Origin: Bacillus sp. FJAT-27916
GTDB lineage: Bacteria > Bacillota > Bacilli > Bacillales > Pradoshiaceae
Direction of reading: 5' to 3'
Assembly (NCBI RefSeq): GCF_001183965.1
Contig: NZ_LFZV01000001.1
Span: 2,225,048-2,289,047 of the forward strand
DNA length: 64,000 nucleotides
In this document: positions 47,374-56,490 of the stretch, one piece after another
How positions within the stretch are numbered: the stretch's first letter is position 1
Layout: every line of letters begins with the position of its first letter
Notes under the pieces: generated by a model
What the model saw: only the letters and a program-made list of their open reading frames with translations
What the model was told of the DNA's origin: nothing
The model's database searches: none
Program-made: the position numbers and the translations under genes

Positions 47374-48251
47374 AGCGCTCCCCCCTTCATCCTGGCTGCC
47401 ACTTCCGCTTCAGTAGGCATGCCGCCTTGAGCACCAAATTTCTCAACGGATAAAGACCCAGCAATATTCGCAAAACGGACAGCTTCTTTAATGGATTTTC
47501 CTTCTGTAAGCGCATGAGCAAACGCTCCATTAAATGTGTCCCCAGCCCCAGTCGTATCAACAGGTACAACTGGGTATCCCTCTACTTTGATGATGTCTTG
47601 GCCATCAAAGTACATCGCTCCGCTTTCACCAAGAGTCACAATTAATTGATTCGGATAGTTACGAACAGCTTGTTCAGGCGAGGTGCCGAATATCTCTGTT
47701 ACCTCTGTTTCATTCGGAGTAAGATACGTAATCTTGTTCATCCACTCGATTTGAAAATTCTCTGCCGGAGCCGGATTTAATATGACAGGTACTTCTGATT
47801 CCATGCATAATTCCAAGATGTACTCCACCGTCTCAGGCGGGATTTCCAGCTGCATGATGACCATCGCTGATTGACTAATCAGCTCCCTGTGTTTATTAAC
47901 CATAGATGGAGTCACCTGAAAGTTAGCTCCGGGAACGACAATGATTTGATTATCGCCATTGTAGACAATAATATTGGCAATCCCCGTATTCGTGCTTACA
48001 CATTCTATGTAGCTTGTGTCTACCTTCTCATCCTCCAGCTTTTGCCTTAGCACTGAGCCAAAGCTGTCATGTCCGACTGCGCCTATCATCGTGACTGAAC
48101 TTCCTAAGCGCGACGCCGCAACTGCCTGATTGGCTCCCTTGCCTCCCGGAACGGTTTCAAAACGCCGGCCTAGGACCGTTTCTCCATGTTTCGGGAGATT
48201 ATTTGTTTCACAAACTAAATCCATATTGATACTTCCGATAACCGTAATCAT
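47370..48251 (-). CDS. rbsK: Ribokinase
   Basis: A 293-residue PfkB-family kinase making ribose-5-phosphate. N-terminal GSINMDLV, the GGKGANQAVAASRLG substrate motif, and the C-terminal DTTGAGDTFNGAFA with the catalytic Asp. It overlaps the rbsR stop by 4 nt (ATGA). Confidence 0.96.
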   Translation of the reverse strand: MITVIGSINMDLVCETNNLPKHGETVLGRRFETVPGGKGANQAVAASRLGSSVTMIGAVGHDSFGSVLRQKLEDEKVDTSYIECVSTNTGIANIIVYNGDNQIIVVPGANFQVTPSMVNKHRELISQSAMVIMQLEIPPETVEYILELCMESEVPVILNPAPAENFQIEWMNKITYLTPNETEVTEIFGTSPEQAVRNYPNQLIVTLGESGAMYFDGQDIIKVEGYPVVPVDTTGAGDTFNGAFAHALTEGKSIKEAVRFANIAGSLSVEKFGAQGGMPTEAEVAARMKGGAL

Positions 48252-49228
48252 TTACTAGCCCCCTTGACTGATTCTCGTATGATTAATTGCGGGGAAACAT
48301 ATTCATCTAACCGATCGATTGTGTTTCCATCTATTTGTTTGATCAGCATCTCCGTTGCTCTTGATCCAAGCTCATATATATTTTGGGCGACTGTGGCTAA
48401 ACTCGGATTCATCATTTCTCCCAAGCCAATTCCATCAAAGCCCATAATTTGTACTTGGTCAGGAATACGGATTCCTAAAGAATGAGCCGCTTTTATGGCT
48501 CCAATTGCGGATATATCACTGCAGGCAAAGATGGCATCAATCGTTTCATCTTTTTGTAATAGATTTTTTACGATTTTCTCTGATTCCTTATATTCAAAAG
48601 GACAAGGAACAACCGTCATAGAGACCGAAGTGCTTGAAATCGCTTTCAAAAATCCTTTTAAACGGTCTTCTGCCGGCCTTAATCCTTCCGGCCCTCTTAA
48701 GCAAGCTATATGGCGCGCCTTTTGTTTGATCAAAAACTCTGTTCCAAGCTGCGCTCCTTCCTCATTCCTTGTCATAACGGTCGGAAACCCGCTCCCTATC
48801 GGCCGATCCAATGCGACGATTGGCACATTCAACTGCTCATAATATGTCTTCTCCAATTCACTAGTCGCCAGAATCATACCAGCAACATATTTCCTAGATA
48901 GGGTTTCAATATAGTTCTTTTCTTTCTCTCTCTGCTCATCTGAATTGCATAAGATAAGTGCATATCCATTCGCCACTGCCACATCCTCTACCGCTCTAGC
49001 CAGCTCAGGAAAGAACGGGTTCATAATATCAGGAATAATAAGCCCGATTGCCTTCGTTTGTTTCGTACTGAGCGACCTCGCAATATGGCTTGGCTGGTAA
49101 GCTAGGCTCGCAATCGCTTCTTCTACCTTCTCACGTGCTTTCTCGCTGACATAACCATTATTAAAGTAGCGTGATACAGTAGCTACCGAGACACCCGCTC
49201 GTTTGGCAACATCTCTTATCGTAGTCAT
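48248..49228 (-). CDS. rbsR: Ribose operon repressor
   Basis: A 326-residue LacI-family repressor with helix-turn-helix TIRDVAKRAGVSVATVSRYF and a sugar-sensing core. It is the first gene of rbsRKDACB and should bind the perfect palindrome directly upstream of itself, releasing it when ribose is present. Confidence 0.93.
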   Translation of the reverse strand: MTTIRDVAKRAGVSVATVSRYFNNGYVSEKAREKVEEAIASLAYQPSHIARSLSTKQTKAIGLIIPDIMNPFFPELARAVEDVAVANGYALILCNSDEQREKEKNYIETLSRKYVAGMILATSELEKTYYEQLNVPIVALDRPIGSGFPTVMTRNEEGAQLGTEFLIKQKARHIACLRGPEGLRPAEDRLKGFLKAISSTSVSMTVVPCPFEYKESEKIVKNLLQKDETIDAIFACSDISAIGAIKAAHSLGIRIPDQVQIMGFDGIGLGEMMNPSLATVAQNIYELGSRATEMLIKQIDGNTIDRLDEYVSPQLIIRESVKGASK

Positions 49229-49251
49229 ATATCACCTCATCAACCAATTTG

Positions 49252-49265
49252 TGTAACCGGTTACA
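49252..49265. promoter_or_regulatory. RbsR operator
   Basis: Perfect palindrome TGTAACCGGTTACA with central CG, typical of LacI-family sites, located between the -10 box and the rbsR start. Confidence 0.75.
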
Positions 49266-49268
49266 TAC

Positions 49269-49298
49269 AATGTACATGATTCATTTTATAAATGTCAA
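49269..49298 (-). promoter_or_regulatory. rbs operon promoter
   Basis: TTGACA (49293-49298) and TACATT (49269-49274) on the minus strand with 18-nt spacing; the operator follows immediately. Confidence 0.6.
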
Positions 49299-49885
49299 CA
49301 ATTTTAGAATATATTTCTATAATGTTTATCTTTCAGCTTAATAAGTTATTGGAGGATAATGAATTCGTTTTTAAAGATTACAATAATAGGAGACAAGGAA
49401 TATCTTATTAATGCTTTGTGCTGATTTTTGTTGCACACATAAGGTAACAACACCAAGAAATAGAACTTAAAAAGGAACAAGAAAAAAGATGGAAGAAAAC
49501 CTGAGTTTCCTCCATCTTTTTGTTTCCAAAATACCGATAAGCCAGGGTAAGGGGCTATCTATGTCGTAAGTTTGAATATGAATCATAGAGAAATGAATAT
49601 ATGGTGAAATGTGTAAGATGAAACTTACCTGATCGATTGGCAAAGTGCATGTGTGTTAAAAGTCCATCACAACACAAAAAGAGACCTTTGGAAGCGCATG
49701 CTTGGATAGAGCAACACCTACAAAAAGTCCCTAGTACTTAGTTATTGATAGATTTCATTATAACCCGTTTAACAAGAGTCATTCATGATAACACCGTGAC
49801 CCTTTACCATAGGAATCAATACGTAATCCCTTGTGGAACATCCCGGGCAACAAGATTTTTCGGGTGGTGACAGGCACTATCACTT
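49299..49885. other. Intergenic stretch with hairpin
   Basis: No gene seen. A stem AAAAAGATGGA/TCCATCTTTTT at 49482-49521 is a likely bidirectional terminator. A GGTGGTGACAGGCAC segment lies at about 49863-49877, just before the second direct repeat. Confidence 0.5.
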
Positions 49886-50094
49886 AATATATGTATGTGA
49901 GAATGATTAGGCTTAAATTAAAAGGAGACCAAATCATCCCTGCCTGACTCTAGTCATTACCATTCATAAGCAATACGAGGACCATGTAAAGAAAAGACTC
50001 ATACATAAGGCTCACAAAGACAATAAAAGGGACAGAGTAAGAATTGATTCATTCTCACCCTGTCCCTTGTGTATCATACTGTACCCTTTGCTTT
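49886..50094. repeat. Direct repeat copy 2 (right of rbs operon)
   Basis: Same orientation as copy 1 at 43352-43600, with roughly ten to fifteen mismatches by eye. It also carries the GGGACAG...CTGTCCC hairpin (about 50029-50066). Together the copies frame the complete rbs operon. Confidence 0.9.
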
Positions 50095-50132
50095 ATAAAT
50101 ATCTACTTTCTTATGTTTAACTTATCCTCGTT

Positions 50133-50181
50133 AAAAAGACCTTAATGAACAATAAATTAATTTTTGCATCATGGTCTTTTT
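50133..50181 (-). terminator. Terminator of the DUF418 operon
   Basis: AAAAAGACC/GGTCTTTTT stem with a long AT-rich loop; T run follows on the minus strand as well as the plus strand. Confidence 0.6.
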
Positions 50182-50270
50182 ATTTGTCTTCACAAAAACA
50201 GAAATCGATTGGCTATTAGATGAGCTTCTAAAAGCAATATGTATAAAAACAAGCCAATTCTTCATTTCTC

Positions 50271-51452
50271 TTAAGCAGCATCACTGCCAGAAGACTTTAT
50301 TTCTTTCACTTTCCCTCGCCAAGAAAGATTGGTCCATACACGAAGAAGGTATTCAACAGGCCCTCTTTTTACATATTGGAGGTACCAGAAACTGCATGCA
50401 CATTGCACCGAAAAGACCAGTATGCCTAATAGGACGCTTGCTGTGAAGCTGATTTCTTGATAGTACCCTAGACCATATTCATAGAAAACAAGCGTCATGA
50501 TGACCGATTGCATCAAATAATTCGTGAGTGATAATTTCCCCATGGATTCAAAAGCTCTAAACAGGAAGCCACCTTGATATTGGGCATATAAATGAGCAAA
50601 TGCGAGGACATACCCAAATGCAAGCAATTGTCCGCCCGATTGAGAGAAGACTCCGCTGAACGTTTCCAAGCCTTCCAGGTGACTCAATAGCTTCAATGTT
50701 ATACCGATTGGTATGAGCCACCATCCATGACGATAGGCGCTTTTTTGACTCGATGGATCGGCAAACCATTGCTGTTTTGCCATGACCATCCCTATCAGAA
50801 ACATGGGCATCATCACAAACGGGGACAACAACAAAGCGCCAAGTAACAACAATGGATTCTCTTCTAAAATAGGAGGAATGGCGTTTTCGTTATATTCTCG
50901 GATCTCTGTGTAAGAACCGTTAGCATACACCTCATCTGTCTTTTGGACGAATGCAAGCATTTCCGGTGTCTCGAATTGATTGGTCGTATCCCCATAACTT
51001 CCGGCCGTGAATAGAATAAATGTTATCCCTGCCCATATCAATATTGTTTTAGGCTTTCTATATAGGAAAGGAAGCAACACTAGCACCATCACTCCGTAAT
51101 AAAACAAGATGTCCCCATCCCAAATAAATGTAGCATGCAGCATTCCAAGCGTCATTAAGCCAAAAGCTCTGCGAACGAGATGCCATCTGGATTTATCTCG
51201 TTTTTCATTGATCGCTTCCGCAAGCTTCACCAATGAATACCCGAATAATAGTGAAAATATCGGCATAAACGAATACTCGAAAACAATTTTGACAAAATGA
51301 ACAGAAAACCAATCCATCTTTGATAATTCATCTGTATCTATCAAATCCTTGCCCCATAAGCCGAATTGGAATATCAACAAATTCGCCATTAAAATCCCCA
51401 GCAAGCTAAATCCCCTCAGTGAATCAAGCAGCGTTACCCGCCCTTTGCTCAT
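50271..51452 (-). CDS. DUF418 integral membrane protein
   Basis: A 393-residue membrane protein with about nine helices. The N-terminal LLDSLRGFSLLGILMANLLIF and the C-terminal DUF418 part (GPVEYLLRVWTNLSW) mark the family, which is related to acyltransferase-like membrane proteins such as YeiB. The start is ATG 51452 after GGGGG; an in-frame ATG six codons upstream is less likely. It follows a DUF2089 regulator and a small membrane protein in one operon. Function unknown; a role at the cell envelope is likely. Confidence 0.88.
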   Translation of the reverse strand: MSKGRVTLLDSLRGFSLLGILMANLLIFQFGLWGKDLIDTDELSKMDWFSVHFVKIVFEYSFMPIFSLLFGYSLVKLAEAINEKRDKSRWHLVRRAFGLMTLGMLHATFIWDGDILFYYGVMVLVLLPFLYRKPKTILIWAGITFILFTAGSYGDTTNQFETPEMLAFVQKTDEVYANGSYTEIREYNENAIPPILEENPLLLLGALLLSPFVMMPMFLIGMVMAKQQWFADPSSQKSAYRHGWWLIPIGITLKLLSHLEGLETFSGVFSQSGGQLLAFGYVLAFAHLYAQYQGGFLFRAFESMGKLSLTNYLMQSVIMTLVFYEYGLGYYQEISFTASVLLGILVFSVQCACSFWYLQYVKRGPVEYLLRVWTNLSWRGKVKEIKSSGSDAA

Positions 51453-51475
51453 TATGTATCCCCCATCCATTTAAG

Positions 51476-51760
51476 TTATAAATCTAAGGCTTTCATCCTT
51501 GCCAGTTCCTTCTCCCTTTTATTCGCTGCCATCTTCCGGCCACTAAACCAATACCCCACTAGGAAAAGCTCTCCAATGATTATGTATAGACCAAGCTTCA
51601 AAGCTGACCATTCAACCTGCCCTGACCATTGGGCATAAATTAAGGCCGCCAAATATAGGACAGGGATAACAGCACCTAAATACAATTTGTCCCTAGTCGA
51701 TAAATACTGCTGAGCAGCAAAAATAACTAAAACCATGAAAAATCTAAACAAGCCATTCAT
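51476..51760 (-). CDS. Small membrane protein of DUF418 operon
   Basis: A 94-residue protein with three membrane helices (about 1-20, 27-44, 52-72) and a basic cytoplasmic tail (SGRKMAANKREKELARMK). Its ATG overlaps the end of the DUF2089 gene by 4 nt, so translation is coupled. No known family recognised. Confidence 0.75.
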   Translation of the reverse strand: MNGLFRFFMVLVIFAAQQYLSTRDKLYLGAVIPVLYLAALIYAQWSGQVEWSALKLGLYIIIGELFLVGYWFSGRKMAANKREKELARMKALDL

Positions 51761-52056
51761 TTAGCATCCACCTCCTTTTTGTACTTATCAATAATCAGTT
51801 TGGCATCCTCTAGGCTAATCCGATCATCGATAGACAGTTTTTTAATGAAAGTGATAAACTCTTCCTCTTCCAAACTATCATACACTTTAATTTTTTGGAT
51901 GAGTTTATCTAATCGAAGTCGAACGGTTGGATAAGACACTTCATAAACCTTCGCTATATCCTTTAAGGACCCTGAATTTAGGACGAAATTTTTAATGAAC
52001 TCAATGTCCTCCCTCTCTAAAGATAGAAGCCAGTTGGGAATATCGTTTCTGTCCAA
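51757..52056 (-). CDS. DUF2089-family DNA-binding protein
   Basis: A 99-residue protein with a helix-turn-helix (SGSLKDIAKVYEVSYPTVRLRLDKLI) typical of DUF2089, without the N-terminal zinc ribbon present in longer members. The start is TTG 52056, eight nt after AAAGGAGG. It heads an operon with two membrane proteins and probably regulates it, in the manner of other DUF2089-membrane protein pairs. Confidence 0.85.
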   Translation of the reverse strand: MDRNDIPNWLLSLEREDIEFIKNFVLNSGSLKDIAKVYEVSYPTVRLRLDKLIQKIKVYDSLEEEEFITFIKKLSIDDRISLEDAKLIIDKYKKEVDAK

Positions 52057-52259
52057 ATTAATCCTCCTTTGTTTTATTTATAATTTATACTAAACTTAAC
52101 ATGAATTTTAACAAAATTAAATAAAATATTAATAATATTAAAAATATTAAATTACTAACATTCGTTATCAAACAAAATATACTTGTAATCTATATCTAAT
52201 AGGTCATTGATTTCTACTGTTATAATAATGGAACGTATTATGACGGGAGCGAATTTTCA
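52057..52259. other. AT-rich divergent region
   Basis: Very AT-rich (runs of AATATTAA). No gene seen; presumably holds the promoter of the DUF2089 operon. Confidence 0.3.
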
Positions 52260-52406
52260 ATGTGGCTAGATATGTATGTACAATTTTCTGACCTTACAAA
52301 GCATGAACAGATAAAACTTTTCTTAGCCTGTGTACCTTGTGGGACTACGTTTGTTAAAAGAATTGGTACATATAAAGCCATCAATGGTATCTTTGGAACG
52401 ATTTAA
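52260..52406 (+). CDS. Possible small ORF or gene remnant
   Basis: A 48-codon frame from ATG 52260, with GGGAG about ten nt before it. It encodes an unassigned peptide with KHEQIKLFLACVPCG. It is on the opposite strand to its neighbours and may be the remnant of a larger gene. Coding status uncertain. Confidence 0.25.
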   Translation: MWLDMYVQFSDLTKHEQIKLFLACVPCGTTFVKRIGTYKAINGIFGTI

Positions 52407-52481
52407 TGGTGTAGCAACAAAATACCTAAATGGCTATTTGATAGGGCATTGTTTCCAAGAATTAAATAAGAAATTTTTCTT

Positions 52482-52868
52482 CTAATAATTAGCAGCATTA
52501 TAAATGACGACTAATATCATTAGAAGCAAAGCCTTAAGCAATCCGGCAAAAAAAGTGAATACATAGTCTTTGGAATTTTGGATAAATTTTTTCTCTAATA
52601 TGGCTTCAAACCCATAAAAAGTTACGCAAAATATGAATATTAATAGATAGGTATAGGGTGATTCAATACCTACACGAAAAGTAAGAATGGCAAATAGAAA
52701 AAGGATAAATAGTTTTACCCACAGCTCATACTTTGTAAAGCGTTCGTTTCTTTGCGTTACCTTGCCTTTCCCAAAACATTTTCGAACCACATTATCAACT
52801 ACTTCTGAGCTCATGATTATACCCATTGCAATAACAACAAGTAAACTTATCAATGGTATCATTTTCAA
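52482..52868 (-). CDS. Hypothetical membrane protein
   Basis: A roughly 128-residue protein with four membrane helices (for example LISLLVVIAMGIIMS and YTYLLIFIFCVTFYG) and a basic loop after the first (RKCFGKGKVTQRNERF). Family not recognised. GGGAGG is close to TTG 52868 and a little far from ATG 52862; either could be the start. Confidence 0.55.
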   Translation of the reverse strand: MKMIPLISLLVVIAMGIIMSSEVVDNVVRKCFGKGKVTQRNERFTKYELWVKLFILFLFAILTFRVGIESPYTYLLIFIFCVTFYGFEAILEKKFIQNSKDYVFTFFAGLLKALLLMILVVIYNAANY

Positions 52869-52967
52869 CTTCACCTCCCGATATTTAATTATATCAACAT
52901 TACATATTATTGTATTTCGTTTTCAATTATCCTGCACTGGCGTTATCTAAGAATTGAGGTTAAATAG

Positions 52968-53004
52968 GAAAAACGGCCATCATAATTATGATAGCCGTTT
53001 TTCC
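52968..53004. terminator. Bidirectional terminator
   Basis: GGAAAAACGGC/GCCGTTTTTCC stem with an inner CATAATTATG palindrome. It ends the degraded gene at 53030-54639. Confidence 0.85.
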
Positions 53005-53029
53005 TATACAGAAGCCTACTACGTATTAC

Positions 53030-54639
53030 CTATTCAATACCAAACATGGATAAAAGCACATCCCATTTAGGAGGATACGCATTGCTTCCTACCCACTCTG
53101 CCCCGCTCTGATCTGTGTACTTCACCGCCAGTCTCCATTGCGTTCCATCGAGAATAAACGGGTCGATTATTCATTATTCCAATAATCAACCTTGATTGAT
53201 TTGAAGCCATCGAGCAGCTGAGCTGATTCTTCTCGTGAATACTGTTTCTTAACAGAGAATTCATTGAAAGCAATCCCTTTTGCTGTACGTAAACTAGCTT
53301 GGCCCTCCTGATTAAAAATTATATGGTATCTATCATGTCCACTAGAAAAACCGCCAATATCAAAATAGATTTCTTCTATTTCCACTTTATCATTTTCATT
53401 ATCGATTGATTTCAGCCTTTTTAACCACTTCTCAACTGAACCATCCTGAAATAAACTCAGCAGCGTGCCCTCACTGAATCGATCCGCACGAATGGCCCCC
53501 ATCATTAGCGCTAGAATACATTGGTCATCCAGAGAATCCACGTCATACATACTAGCACTAGCCAATGTAAGGCCATTCCTCTCTAGAATGGATAAATAAT
53601 CGGTCAATTCATACTCTCGATGGCTTGAGGAGAATTGATAAAACTCTTTGACAAATGAATCTACAAGCTCTTTATAATGGACAAATGGCATATGAATCAG
53701 ATTTTCCGATGTGCCATCGTTCTCGTGATCAATCACCCATTCCCCGAAGGAATCCGCCTCGCTTATTTTTCCTATATATTTTGTTAGTACGTTAAACTTA
53801 CCAGGAGAGCTTTCATTTTTATTATACTTGCACCATTCATCGTAAATAGTACGGAGTTCATCATCTAGATAGGTTAATGCCTTCTCTCTCATAATCTCAG
53901 GAACCCCATAATACGCTTCTGCAATAGCCCCTGTAATGGCTGCCAGAGTATCACTGTCACCGCCAATTCAAATGGCCGTACGAATGGCATCTTCAAACGA
54001 GGTTGATTCCAAAAAAGCCACAATCGCCTGCGGCACAGTGCCTTGACATGTCACATCAAAGACATAGGTGTCTCTGATCTCATCCATCGTAAAATCCAAC
54101 AGATAGTAATCTCTGTTAATCGAATATCGGATTTCACTTTTGGTGTATCCCTGTTTTGCCATAAACATAGCCATAGCTGCAGCTTCGGCACCCTTCATCC
54201 CCTCATCATGATTATGGGTAGTCTCTGTGATAATCCCAGATAATCGGCTTACCTCCCTCTCCGTTCTTGCGAAAAAGTCCACAGGGCTTATCCGCATCGC
54301 CGCTCCGTTTCCAAAACTGTTATAAGGTTCAGGCGCATTATTGAAAATCCATTTCGAAAACCTACCGCCAAAGCCGCAATCCGGATACATGCGCCCTAAT
54401 CTATGCATACATGTAACCGACATTCTATTCAGTAAAGAGTCATATTCAGCATCATCCTCCATTGCGATAGAAGACTGAATGACTTTCTCCGTCTCCATAA
54501 GGGCTTTTGCAATGGCAAGCGTCATAATACTGTCATCTGTCACCCGGCAATCTTCATGAAAGAGTTCAAATTCCTTGCTTTTATGATTATTAAATTCAAA
54601 ACGTGATCCAACAATATCACCTATAATGGCTCCAATCAT
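53030..54639 (-). pseudogene. Decayed ADP-ribosylglycohydrolase fused to DUF6508-like domain
   Basis: Starts as a normal ADP-ribosylglycohydrolase (MIGAIIGDIVGSRFEF; VTDDSIMTLAIA; THNHDEG) that removes ADP-ribose from proteins with two Mg ions. Codon 224 is TGA (53968-53970) where Ser is expected; in the same frame IGGDSDTLAAITGAIAEA continues the enzyme, including its Mg-binding GGDSDT motif. The frame goes on through a DUF6508-like domain (FGEWVIDHENDGT) to 53167. A second lesion, a frameshift near 53160, separates a conserved ending (DGTQWRLAVKY, then NAYPPKWDVLL) that stops at 53030. Two lesions argue for a true pseudogene. Confidence 0.8.
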
Positions 54640-55207
54640 CCGTTATCCCTCTATTTCTCATATTCGTATTAGTATGCATGTTTTCACGGAAAACTTACAT
54701 TATGCAGGCTACTTCCATTAATATTTTAATATAATTAAATCTCCTTACATAATTTCTAGCAAAGGAATTAAAAAATAGCAAACAGATTAACATAAAACAT
54801 AATAAAAAGACCTCTATATTCCAATGTGATCCCCGCTCTTTAGATTACTCTAACTTTTTGTATACTCACCATTTTGATGATAGTCTTCCTTTTGGATGAC
54901 ATAGCTTTTATATGATGCTTGGACATTCTCTCGCTACAGAACCAACAATCCTATACTAGTCACAATCTTATTCACTAATATAACGACACTTAAATCTCAA
55001 AAGACCTCTCAAATACAAAAAGAAGTTTCTGGGGTAAACAAGAATTTTACAAAAATATGGAAATATATTACATTATATTGTATTGTAATTAAAGGGAGGT
55101 GAATAAAAATAGAGATTTTATAAAACTACAACTGCAAGTTTTTGGCCGCAGGTTGAGGATTCTGTAAAAAATATTAGAGTGGTTTAATGAAAATTAGAGG
55201 AGGACTT
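54640..55207. other. Intergenic, low-GC region
   Basis: No clear gene. A GGGAGGTG at about 55094-55101 precedes a 22-codon GTG frame ending TAA at about 55168, encoding a basic peptide (LQVFGRRLRIL at its end); it may be a leader or noise. A hairpin CAAC-TGC/GCA-GTTG overlaps it. Confidence 0.35.
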
Positions 55208-56293
55208 ATGGAATATAACAAACAAACAATTGATAGAGCTACCAGATTAGCTGTCTCTTTAACTGTTGCTGGTGGTGCTGTGTTTATAGTAAATAAGACA
55301 TTTAATGCATGGCATAAAACTTTTTCAACTGATTTATACACAAACAACATTTTTAACTTTGATTATGTTTTCTCTTCCATTCTTTTTTTTATGAGTATTT
55401 TATTTGCTTACACCATTGGAAGATATTTATTTTTGGAATTAAAAACTTTTAATCATTTTGAAGACGAGGCAAAGAAACAATTTGCCTATGAGAATTCAGA
55501 TAAAGCATATAGTAATATATTTTTGAAATTAAAAAGATACTCAATATGGTCGTTAGGTATAATACTTATTATTTTAATACCCATAAATATATCAAAAACC
55601 AGTTTCTCATGGAATTATGTTATTGGGTTTTTTTTAATTGGTAGTGCACTATTTATTTTTGGACTTTTATTTCTTAATAAAGAAAATATTAAAAAGTTTA
55701 CAAAAAGAAAAAAAATAATTGGAATCATAAAAGTTACCAACAAACTGCCATTGAAATTTAAAAAAAGTTTAATATCCTTATTTGAATTCCTATATGGATT
55801 GGCTCTAATATTTTATTTAGGATTATTCATTACCATGTCTTCTTTTCAAGATAATCAACTGGCCAAGATTGATATAGGTAATTCAGTAACAATACCAATT
55901 AATATTGTAGTAAATAATAATATAGATACTGAAATTCGTATTAAAATTAGCAATTCTAAAACTGAACATTATATAAATCATTCTGATATGAAAATTTTAG
56001 AAAGTTCAATAGAAGTATACGAAAAAAATGAAGTGCTCAAATCTAATGACATTGAACATTTTACAAAGAACTTAATTTCAGAAAATGATAAATTAAGCAT
56101 CCCGAATACAGAATACACCAAAAAATATAGTATAGATTCAGATAAATATATTATAGATGGAAATAATAAAGTTGAGATTTCGATTGTAACAACTGGAACA
56201 GATAATACTAGAGCTATTCAATTTGTGACTTCCATTAAGAAAGAAGGGGATAGAATAGAAATTGCTAAGGATAAAATAAACGTAAAATTTTAA
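55208..56293 (+). CDS. AT-rich membrane protein of unknown function
   Basis: A 361-residue protein with four predicted membrane helices (about 13-33, 55-77, 112-135, 140-160, plus one near 205-225) and a C-terminal extracytoplasmic or cytoplasmic domain (about 235-361) rich in Asn, Asp, Lys and Ile. The start is ATG 55208 after AGAGGAGG. Codon use is far more AT-rich than in surrounding genes (many AAT, ATA, TTA), suggesting recent acquisition. It converges on the helicase-nuclease gene. Family not recognised. Confidence 0.7.
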   Translation: MEYNKQTIDRATRLAVSLTVAGGAVFIVNKTFNAWHKTFSTDLYTNNIFNFDYVFSSILFFMSILFAYTIGRYLFLELKTFNHFEDEAKKQFAYENSDKAYSNIFLKLKRYSIWSLGIILIILIPINISKTSFSWNYVIGFFLIGSALFIFGLLFLNKENIKKFTKRKKIIGIIKVTNKLPLKFKKSLISLFEFLYGLALIFYLGLFITMSSFQDNQLAKIDIGNSVTIPINIVVNNNIDTEIRIKISNSKTEHYINHSDMKILESSIEVYEKNEVLKSNDIEHFTKNLISENDKLSIPNTEYTKKYSIDSDKYIIDGNNKVEISIVTTGTDNTRAIQFVTSIKKEGDRIEIAKDKINVKF

Positions 56294-56411
56294 GGAACAA
56301 CTATATTACGGAATCTAACTATTTATCTTAATTAGAATTTCTCTGTATATAGTGTTGTGATAATAATAATAATAATATATTTATAAAAAAATCTCTATTA
56401 TTAACCATAAT

Positions 56412-56446
56412 AAAGCACCCCAAATCATATCTTTTGGGGTGCCCTT
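56412..56446. terminator. Bidirectional terminator
   Basis: GCACCCCAAA/TTTGGGGTGC stem between the two converging genes. Confidence 0.8.
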
Positions 56447-56490
56447 AATTATCTAAAGCAACTCGATATACGTTTACAATTAATCACTTA

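Noticed and set aside
53968-53970. In-frame TGA as selenocysteine or programmed read-through
   Set aside because: Family members have Ser here, no selenocysteine hairpin is visible, and a second frameshift further on shows the gene is decayed.
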